The notes beneath the pieces were generated by a model that saw nothing but the letters and a program-made list of their open reading frames with translations, was not told the origin of the DNA and did not search any database. A stretch of 64,000 nucleotides of DNA from Mauremys mutica (taxonomy: Eukaryota; Chordata; Testudines; Geoemydidae): positions 65,426,948 through 65,490,947 of the forward strand of contig NC_059082.1 in assembly GCF_020497125.1 (NCBI RefSeq). The letters run 5' to 3'. Below, piece by piece: positions 55,720 through 64,000 of the stretch (position 1 is the first letter of the stretch; the number at the start of each line of letters is the position of its first letter). A program made the translations under genes and the position numbers.

Positions 55720-58248
55720 ACCCCAGGTCAATGGATACTTTTGATCTTACCCCAAAGACAATGCAGTAGTGAATTTCTGTAGTAAACTAACTAAAGATTT
55801 ATTAGCTAAGAAAAAGAAATGTGAGTTATTCAGAGGTTGAAGCAGATAAAATACATTGCAAGTGAATCAGAGTTTTTAAATCCAAATGGTAGCAGAGGTT
55901 TAGTAATCTGCTGGTTTTCCATAAGTCTCTCAGGGAAACCCAAACAGCTTTGGGGATCTCTTTTGTGTATCTGGAATGCCCCCTGAAAGTGTCTAAACAG
56001 CTGAGATACAGGCTTGCTCCCAGGGTTCATTCTTATAGCGGTCTTCCCTGGAAAGCAGTCTGGCATATGTTCCCATCACCATATAGGTCCATAGATTTCC
56101 CATTGTTGATCGCAGTGGTCCGTACTTTGACATTAGCATGCTTCTCATTTACAGTTCTAAGGCTTCAATCCTGGTTAATGGGCAATGCAATTACAGAGAC
56201 ATACGTAATGCATTTAGTTTCAGTCAGGCAGACAATCTTTCATTAGTTTTCCTGGACAATGTGATAGCCAGAAACAATCCTTCATTAGTTTTCATGCAGT
56301 TTTACACATTAAATAAATTCTCACCTAAATGCTAATACATCCTTTGATCTAGGATTAATTATCAGGATACACATCATGTAAATCAACAAGTTACGGATGA
56401 GTGAAGACAATACCATCAACATTTTATTTTGATCTGTATTAACAAGTGAATTGGTTTGAACACATTATGACCTTTTATCATGTGATGAATGTCAAAGAAA
56501 ATTGATCTGTGGCTTTAGCCTGAGCTGCTCTTGAAATTGCATTAAGCAACCTGACAAAATCTGTCACATGTGGGTCATTCTTTCTATCATCCTTTTCCTA
56601 TGGGTGGAATTGTGTATATATAGTATAGTGTTTTGGTAATGTTTTTGTCTTGGGTTGGAATATACACTCTCTTTTTAAAATATAGCTTGGGGGTGGGATG
56701 TAGGTTTACAGTTAATTCTTCCTCAAGGATAGAACAAATGTGCTTTCCCTCTAATGTTATGGGCCACTTGTTGGGAACTTTGATCAAACTGCTGTTGAAA
56801 GGACTGGGAAAGTGATTTCCATACTTTAAAGACAGAAAAACATTTCATTTCTGTTAACGCACTTGATTTGCTGTACGGGAGGCTCCAAGATTCAAAGGTG
56901 GTAGAGTCTTGTGTCCTTGCTCTCTGATATGCTTCCTTTTGAGTGCATTGCTTCATTGTCTGTCTTCTGTAATTTCTTGTACTATTCAAGGCCTGACCTT
57001 TCCTATGCCCTCTCTAATGTAGAATGGATTGCAATGGAAATAAGAGAGTGAGATGATAATTGGTGCCACGAATCCTTCTGCTAAAGTTTTATGAATACTG
57101 CATTTTTGCTTATAATCTCTTCACTAGAGAAGTGTGCTGCTATCTTTGTCTGCTTGTTTGCCTACCAGTAAGAGTTATCACTGTACTTTGTGTATAATTA
57201 AGAGAACAAATTTAAAAAAAACAAAACAGACTGGGACCATTCCGTGAAGGACAGCAAACAAATTGATTAGTGCCCTTGGTAAAGGTTAATCTCACTCTTG
57301 TAAATTTTGCTTTCTCTCTGTATGTATGTTTGTATAGAGCTTCTTTCAGAGGTGCTGAGCACCTACAACCCCAGCTGATGTCAATGGGAGCTGCAGGTTC
57401 TCAGCCGCTCTAGACATCAGATCCATAGTGCATGGTATACCTGGAGTTTTACAGCCAGCAGATATTTACTTCTTGCACAGCTCTAGTGAAATTGATAGTG
57501 TTTCAAGGGCCACTGTTAGGACTTAGGGGCAATCAGTAAGGTTATTCTTATAATTCACTGATTTCTATCTTGCCTTTCCCCTACTAATCCTCTTCCCTAT
57601 ATGGCATCTTTCCCTATTCCTGAATTTAGAACATACATATTGATCAGTTCTGTTTATTTTTAAGCCCCACACTTCAAAAAACTAGACGTTACTCAGCAAA
57701 CTGTCTGTCAATGCTTTCCGAGAGCAATAGACAATAGTCCCATGTTAAGTCTTTCGCAGCCGCACATTATTGGTTTCTCACATCTTTCACAGGATCCAAA
57801 AGAGAGCAGAGGGCACTACTATTTTAATTAAATACAAAAGTTTGTATCATTAATGTTAGAATCTTAAGGTCCCCAAAGTCAGGAAATGCAGTGTGAACAG
57901 TCTCATCATATTAATCGTAATTTATCCACATTGCACATAGAGGGCTCAAACTTGATCTTGCATACCCAGCCACATCAGTCCCATTGAAACAAACTGGAAC
58001 TGTGTAAGCAGATCTGAGAACAGAAATAGACATGTACTTAAACAGCGCTAGCCTTCAGTGATATTCCATACTTTATGTACAATGTTTGAGTTAAGGTTGT
58101 TTCCAGACTTTTATATTTAAAATTTCAATATTGAGCCAGATCTTACCCAAAAACATGGGGAGGAACTTTCATAGTTTTTTATTCCAAGTTCCTTGTGAGA
58201 GGCATCATTTGCCTCTTTGCAGAAGAAGCAGGGCTAAAGCCCTGCAAG
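55720..58248. other. AT-rich non-coding DNA
   Basis: No gene is recognised. A short hairpin-type repeat lies at 57350-57420 ('aggtgctgagcacctacaac' with 'tgatgtcaatgggagctgc'). Confidence 0.45.
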
Positions 58249-58256
58249 CACATAAG

Positions 58257-59007
58257 TAGAGCTGAGCAAAATTTAAATTTATGTCCCATGAGACATTCCA
58301 ATATGTCAATGTTTGTTTATGTTCCAAATCAGGATGAAATGTTGAAATGTATCTTTCTTTTGTGGAACAAATTATTTAAAAAAAAATTCAACTCAAAGGT
58401 GAAATGTTTTGTTTCCCCAAATCAAAATCAAAATGTTTCATTTTGCTGCTTTTATCTTTGTTTTCTTATTGTGGTGCATTATCTCATTGGAGTTTTAATT
58501 CAGGAGCCTGATGCCCCCATTCACCCCTAAGAGCCAGGTTGCCTGGCTAGACTACATCTCCCATGATGCACTTGTAGTCATGTGACTTCCATGAGACACT
58601 ATACAGGTTTGATCAGAATGGAGTCAATTTGGTCCCTCTTGTATAAGGGAAGATGTAGTCTTCCAGAGAGCTCAGCCCATAGGGGAGAATAGGGGCTGAG
58701 GAAGGGGGAGGGGAAAGAGAGATGGAGAAACAGACACAAACTACAACTCCTATAAGGCACTGTGCCATAATAGGGAAATGCAACTTAATATTGAGTTGAA
58801 TAGAAATGAAATTTGTCAGGTGAGTTCAACAAACTGAAATATTCCAGGTCAGGTCAAACTGACTTGAAATAAAATATTTTGTTTAGATTTTCCCAATAGA
58901 AAATTGAAAAACATTAACAAAGGTGAAATTTTCCTGTGGCAGATTTTGATTTCACAGAAACTGAATTTTCTGTCAATAATTTGATAGAAAATTCATAACA
59001 AGCTCTA
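58257..59007. mobile_element. 751-bp foldback MITE with ZNF143-like motifs
   Basis: The ends are 'tagagctgagcaaaattt' and, reverse complemented, 'tagagcttgttatgaatttt'. The flanks 'cacataag' (58249-58256) and 'cccataag' (59008-59015) agree at 7 of 8 bases, fitting hAT. The arms are AT-rich and weakly inverted over about 250 bases each. The centre has 'actacatctcccatgatgca' (58551-58570) and 'actacaactcctataaggca' (58740-58759), both close to the ACTACAnnTCCCAnnATGC site bound by ZNF143 and THAP11. It has no coding capacity. Confidence 0.75.
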
Positions 59008-59015
59008 CCCATAAG

Positions 59016-60900
59016 AGCTGTGTGAAATGATAGGACAATCTGTGCTTAAGCCTATAGGTTTCCTGTAAGACCGCCTGCTGCTCCCTCCAGTTCTTTGTTA
59101 TTTATAACCTGGGCTGGAGACTGGTATTCAGTGAGATTTAGCTTGCACAGTTTAGACATTTGAGTTGTGTCCTAATCTTTTCACATCAGAAAGTGTTTAT
59201 TTTCCCCATCTTTGCATAACTCAAAAATGGGAGGAATTTATTAAACCCGGACCTGAATTCAGTCCTTAGTCATTAATTAAGTAGTCATTAATTATTTGTT
59301 TAATTGAGCAAGTATACCAATTCATCATTCAGAATAATTTGAGTGTTTTATGTGAACATATTACAACTAGTGTATTTGCTTGCAAATGTTTTGCTGTGTG
59401 CTTTGATAACCTGCTGGTCAATATTTAAGCTGTTGGGTTTCTTTAGTCACATGATATTATTTCTGTTTCCCTCTATGGATGACTGTAGCCTGTAAAAATG
59501 GGAGATGGGCTTGAATAGGTCACACTGTTGAATGTGAGTGTTCACCAGATATTTATGTGAACAAAATGAGTTGTCAAAGAAAAGTAACTGAGAAAGGCAG
59601 TAAACATGATCCAAGAAATGTTAACAGAATTTTTCCACCATTTGCCCATAGATGGATCACCAGGAGTTAAATTCTCTTTTCCAGTCTTCTGATTCTTTCA
59701 AGCCTGCATGACCTGTGCTGTAGAAAACAGCAGGTCAGGTGAGGTTGGAATAGAACATTATTTGCACTGCCCTTGTTTTACTTAGAAATGTGACTTCCTG
59801 GTTAATTCCTAAAGTCTCTAGAAAACAGGTGTGTTTTAGCACAATGCTGAAGGGTTCTACTGTATCTATGGCAACCCTGGTCTCAGACCATTTTTATTTT
59901 ATCTAAAGAAATAGGCTGGCTTCCTGAAGATAAGTAAATTGTTGTTCTGAGCTGTTAAAGAGCTCTGGTAATAAAAATACTACTGAATACCACTAATGAT
60001 TTTGCATGAAATAACAAATTATATTTCTGCAAATCATTATTTGCCAGACTAATTATAGATTTTTTTTTATAGAGAAACACAAGAAAGAGCATGAAATTGG
60101 ACCTCATTACCTATTCCAATCATTATTTCTGGCATTCTTCTTTTGTTAATCGTGTCCACATACTCTATTGTCTGACCACTGAAATAATGAGCGGGCATTA
60201 AAATTTGTAAATTAGATCCAGTGTGTTAATGTTCCCAAACAGAATAATACATCTAAATAATATAGCTTCTTTAAAGGAGAAAGTGAATTTTGAAGACAGT
60301 TTTTTATTTGAAATAAACACTTTTTTCTTTATCTGCATTTGTATTTATTTCCTTCCCCTTAGTCGTCTTTGATTTCTTCTCTGTATCCATATCCCCAATG
60401 CTCCCATGTTTAATGATGGGAAGAAATGGCTCATTTAAGTCTTCTCAAACTTAGAGGCATTCAAAAGGGGCACAACAAGCATCTTGTTATCTGGTGCATA
60501 CAGCTGGATTGGACTCCTTTCCAAAGCTATTGCCACAAATGCCTTTAAAAGCGGATATTGGAGGTAAGGGTACGTGCAGAGAAGGTGGGTGAAAGAAGAG
60601 ACAGAGCGGCTTGCTTTCCTTAAATGCCCCACATTTTGAAATATTGTTTGACTGACACTGTTTACCACACAAGTGATGAACAAAGTCTACCTCACCATCC
60701 TAGTGATGAAATCTCATTGTTAATTTTTCCTGTTTCCTGGACTTCTAGGTATTGATATGTATCCATATCAGCACTCCCAGAGATAGTAATAAAAAGGACA
60801 CCTATACATAGCAGACTGATGCAACAATACAATTCAAGATGAATAGAATTCTCATCCCACTTATTAGAATCACACTTACCAAGGCTCGCTACTCAAAGGT
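59016..60900. other. AT-rich non-coding DNA, no gene seen
   Basis: No recognised protein or repeat end. The 82-codon minus-strand frame at 60435-60683 has no family resemblance. Confidence 0.5.
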
Positions 60901-60904
60901 TTGT

Positions 60905-61062
60905 ATGCGGTGTTGAGGTAGCCATGTTGATCTCAGGATATTGGAGAGAAAAGGTGAGTGAGGGGACCTGAAGAAGAGCTATGTGTAAGCTTGAAAGCTA
61001 GTCTCATCAACAGAAGCTGGTCCAATGAAAGGTATTACCTCACCCACCTTGTCTATTCAAAG
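60905..61062 (+). repeat. Penelope-like element 3' end fragment
   Basis: It begins 'gttgaggtagccatgttgat', continues 'aagaagagctatgtgtaagc' and ends 'attacctcacccaccttgtc'. It is the same terminal wording as 2788-3028, in a shorter form. Confidence 0.6.
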
Positions 61063-61827
61063 GTTTGTTTTTCTCCCTCAGAAAGGAGGAAATGCCAAGC
61101 TATAAAGATCAGCCTGTTTAAAATGGGGTCTTTTGGTCTTACATCATCATCCTAAGTAAAGAATATACACTATGGAATAACCAGATAGATTAGCTCATAT
61201 ATCCAGGTAACTTACTGGTATGAAAAGAATATATGAATTGGGCAAATAGACCAAATATTTAAGTTCCTTTTTGTTTCTTTAGTGGAGACTCATCTGTATT
61301 ACACATGCTCTTCTAAACGTCGCACCTTAACAATGATTCTTCAGAGTTCTAACTCCGAACTGCCTCTCCTTTGTTTTATGCTTTAAAATGCAATGTATGT
61401 GGAGCAGCGGGGAGAAGGAAGGAAGGTAAATTCACTTCTTTCAGTGATTGGCTGCCCCTAGTTTGACAAGGTCTCTGAAGGTTTCCCAGTTACTGAGAAT
61501 TAGTCTGTAAAATGGAGCAGGAAGAAGATGAACAAATTTGCACTCGTTTGATGAGCACTGTAAACTAAATCATCTCATTGCACTTGTCAGCACTTAGCAT
61601 TTAGGAAAAAACTGTGTGACCGCATGCACATAGAAATTGATAATCCAGTTCAGTCAACTCTTCATGAAGGCTTCCACAAAAACATATGAGACTAAGAACA
61701 TGATTCATTATTAACATTGTATGCAGTTTTCCAAGTTAGCAGGCAGCACGTTTGCATTGACAATTACTTTTTTTTTGCCTTTATTGAATCCTGAACAACA
61801 TACTGAACTTTTTTTTTTTTTTCCAAG
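61063..61827. other. AT-rich non-coding DNA, no gene seen
   Basis: A unique stretch ending in a T run (61808-61822). Nothing was recognised. Confidence 0.5.
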
Positions 61828-61940
61828 TATCAAAGGGGTAGCCGTGTTAGTCTGGTTCTGTAGAAGCAACAAAGAATCCTGTGGCACCTTATAGACTAAC
61901 AGACGTTTTGCAGCATGAGCTTTCGTGGGTGAATACCCAC

Positions 61941-63099
61941 TAGGGTGACCAGATCACCCAGGTCAAATATCGGGACGCGGGGGGGCGGGGCGGGGGCAGA
62001 GGGGGAAAAAATGGCGGCAGAGCAAAAAAAAAAAAAAATCCCCCACCCCCGATTCCTCCTCCCTCCGCAAGCGCTGGAGGGAGGCCCGGGAGACTCAGGG
62101 GAGCACGGGGCTGGGGTGAGTGTGAGTCCAGCCTGGCCCCGAGCAGGCAGGACTCAGGCGCGGTATCTGGAGGGAGAGTACGGGGTGGCCTGCAGGGCCA
62201 GGCAGCGGCTGTTCTCCCCACCTGGGCAGCAGGACTCGGGAGCAGCCGCTGCTGCAGCTCCCACTGCCGCGGGGGGAGGAAGCGGCCGCTGGCCAAGCTC
62301 GGCAGCTGCGGCTCTGGCGCCCACGAACCCCCTGAGCCCGGGCCTGCTGCGGGGACCCAGCGCGCATGCTGCGCATACCCAGCCCCTGGCCACTCGCGTC
62401 TGGGCTGGCTGCCCAGCTGGCGCAATCCTGCGGGCGGCCTCAGAGTGGGGGCAGCAGGCCCCAGCCCCCCGCATCCCGCTCGGGTCCTGCAGGGGAACGA
62501 ACGGGACTGGGCTGCCGATGCCTCCGCCACGGGATTGCACCAGCTGGGCAGCCAGCCCAGATGCGACTGGCCAGGGGCTGAGCGCAGTGTGCGCGCTGCC
62601 CCGCAGCGGGCCCGGGCACCAAAGCCGCAGCCGCCGAGCGCCACGTGCTTGGCCACTTCCTCCCCCCGCAGCAGTGGGAGCTCCCGAGTCCCCTGCCCAG
62701 GTGGGGAGAACAGCCGCCACCTAGCCCCACGGGCCGCCCCCCTACTCTCCCTCCAGGTACCGCGCCCGAGTCCTGCCTGCTCGGGGCCAGGCCAGACTCA
62801 CACTCACCCCGGCCCCGCACTCCCCTGAGTCTCCTGGGCATGGCATGCTTGGAAAGAGGCGGGGATTTGGGGAGGGAGACAATGGGGCAGTGAGGGGGCG
62901 GGGATGGGGGCGAGGATTTGGGGAAGGATCCAATGGGGGAAGGAGGGGGCGGAGTCGGGGCAGGGGAGGGCGCGAGCCCTTCGGGCTCCGGAGCCTTTGC
63001 TTGTTTGTCCAGTGTCCCGACCTAACATTGGTCGGGACGCGGGACAAACAAGCAAATATCGGGACAGTCCCGATAAAATCAGGACGTCTGGTCACCCTA
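61941..63099. mobile_element. GC-rich foldback hAT-type element, 1159 bp
   Basis: The ends are 'tagggtgaccagatcaccc' and, reverse complemented, 'tagggtgaccagacgtcc'. A perfect 8-bp duplication, 'atacccac', lies at 61933-61940 and 63100-63107. Internally, two long GC-rich arms (about 62085-62432 and 62531-62840) are near reverse complements around a 98-base centre, so a single strand could fold into a long hairpin. Long frames on both strands (up to 259 codons) mirror each other and have the low-complexity Pro/Ala/Gly make-up of translated GC-rich DNA. No transposase is present. Confidence 0.9.
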
Positions 63100-63196
63100 A
63101 TACCCACTTCTTCGGATGCAAGCAGTGGAAATTTCCAGGGGCAGGTGTATATATAAGCAAGCAAGAAGCAAGCTAGAGATAACGAGGTTAGATCAA

Positions 63197-63985
63197 TCAG
63201 GGAGGATGAGGCCCTGTTCCAGCAGCTGAGGTGTGAAAACCAAGGGAGGAGAAACTGGTTTTGTAATTGGCAAGCCATTCACAGTCTTTGTTTAGTCCTG
63301 AGCTGATGGTGTTAAATTTGCAGATGAACTGGAGCTCAGCAGTTTCTCTTTGAAGTCTGGTCCTAAAGTTTTCTTGCTGTAGGATGGCCACCTTAAAATC
63401 TGCTATTGTGTGGCCAGGGAGGCTGAAGTGTTCTCCTACAGGTTTTTGTATATTGCCATTCCTAATGTCTGATTTGTGTCCATTTATCCTTTTCCTTAGA
63501 GACTGTCCAGTTTGGCCGATGTACATAGCAGAGGGGCATTGCTGGCATATGATGGCATATATTACATTGGTGGACGTGCAGGTGAATGAACAGGTGATGG
63601 TGTGGCTGATCTGGTTAGGTCCTGTGATGGTGTTGCTGGTGTAGATATGTGGGCAGAGTTGGCATCGAGGTTTGTTGCATGGGTTGGTTCCTGAGCTAGA
63701 GTTACTATGGTGCGGTGTGCAGTTGCTGGTGAGAATATGCTTCAGGTTGGCAGGTTGTCTGTGGGCGAGGACTGGCCTGCCACCCAAGGCCTGTGAAACT
63801 GTGGGATCATTGTCCAGGATGGGTTGTAGATCCCTGATGATGCGTTGGAGGGGTTTGAGCTGGGGACTGTATGTGATGGTCAGTGGAGTCCTGTTGTCCT
63901 GTTCTCTACTCAGACCCTATGTTCCCAGCAGTTCTCTAGCAGTTTATGAAGTCTTTCAAATTTATTTGAAGTAGTTAAAAAAAAA
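63197..63985 (-). pseudogene. Penelope-like polyprotein C-terminal part with GIY-YIG endonuclease
   Basis: The frame reads from about 63925 down to 63197. It shows the end of the reverse-transcriptase region ('TPLTITYSPQLKPLQRII', 'ILDNDPTVSQALGGRPVLA'), a Cys-rich linker ('NPCNKPRCQLCPHIY') and the GIY-YIG nuclease with 'VIYAIICQQC', 'AMYIGQTGQSLRKRINGHK' and 'HFSLPGHTIADF'. In Penelope elements this nuclease nicks target DNA and the reverse transcriptase primes from it. Further upstream 'KFERLHKLLENCWEHR' sits in another frame and ends in a stop near 63915, so the copy is defective. The window ends before the main polymerase motifs. Confidence 0.88.
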
Positions 63986-64000
63986 ACAGTCCTGTCAAAA

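Larger units (their letters stand above)
61828..63985 (-). mobile_element. Penelope-like retroelement, 5'-truncated, interrupted by a hAT element
   Basis: On the minus strand, the coding part (63985-63197) is followed by a 3' region that contains 'gaagaagtgggta', then the interrupting element (63099-61941). It then resumes with 'ttcacccacgaaagctcatg', 'tagtctataaggtgccacag' and 'gactaacacggctacccctt', the usual Penelope terminus. Removing the insert and one copy of its duplication restores the continuous 'gggtattcaccc' junction. Confidence 0.88.

Noticed and set aside
55592..55727. Target duplication around the 55600-55719 MITE
   Set aside because: The adjacent 8-bp sequences ('gctccgct' and 'accccagg') do not match, so a simple insertion could not be shown.
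60435..60683. 82-codon minus-strand frame as a host exon
   Set aside because: No flanking splice sites of quality, no recognisable domain, and composition typical of AT-rich non-coding DNA.
61940..62724. Long open frames on both strands (238 and 259 codons)
   Set aside because: They lie within the GC-rich foldback element, mirror each other because of the inverted arms, and translate to low-complexity Pro/Ala/Gly-rich sequence with no family resemblance.

Overview
The window looks like non-coding DNA from a cryptodiran (hidden-necked) turtle nuclear genome. The clues are a tRNA-derived SINE carrying a CR1-like tail, of the kind known from cryptodires (5409-5587), CR1-type LINE 3' ends (52705-52985, 53690-53757), Penelope-like elements with a GIY-YIG endonuclease (61828-63985), and a dense set of PIF/Harbinger and hAT DNA transposons. 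I found no host protein-coding exon, rRNA, tRNA gene or CRISPR array. Every long, credible reading frame belongs to a mobile element. The remaining sequence is AT-rich single-copy or anciently repetitive DNA.

Layout. 1-5100: unique DNA with old repeats and a palindromic Penelope 3' end. 5100-7260: GC-richer retroelement remnants containing a SINE, then an LTR-like block. 7260-12142: AT-rich, no gene seen. 12143-31303: four PIF/Harbinger elements, here called A (12143-16807), B (19351-21461), C (21507-25761) and D (26460-31303); A, B and D have 3-bp target duplications of the expected TNA type, and C has a near match. 31307-44200: AT-rich DNA with LTR-like, Penelope and hAT pieces. 44204-47051: a foldback hAT-type element, a probable solo LTR and a small hAT MITE. 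47052-52257: largely unassigned DNA. 52258-55720: hAT MITEs, CR1 ends, a Harbinger end and a broken reverse-transcriptase LINE. 55720-61800: AT-rich DNA with a 751-bp foldback MITE. 61828-64000: a Penelope element interrupted by a GC-rich foldback hAT element with a perfect 8-bp target duplication.

Element C is the best preserved. A two-exon Myb/SANT-like DNA-binding gene (plus strand, 370 codons, intact) and a DDE transposase (minus strand) converge tail to tail. The transposase is interrupted by a length change in a nine-C run and by a premature stop near its end. In PIF/Harbinger transposons the Myb-like protein and the transposase act together: the first binds the ends and helps nuclear import, the second cuts and joins.

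The most interesting observation is a possible third gene. Inside the intron of the Myb-like gene, on the opposite strand, elements A, C and D all carry a similar reading frame of about 70-90 codons preceded by a 3' splice site. In A and C a matching upstream exon would end exactly at its start codon (GCCATG followed by GTGAGT or GTAAGC). The three elements are well diverged from each other, yet the frame is kept. I do not recognise the protein.
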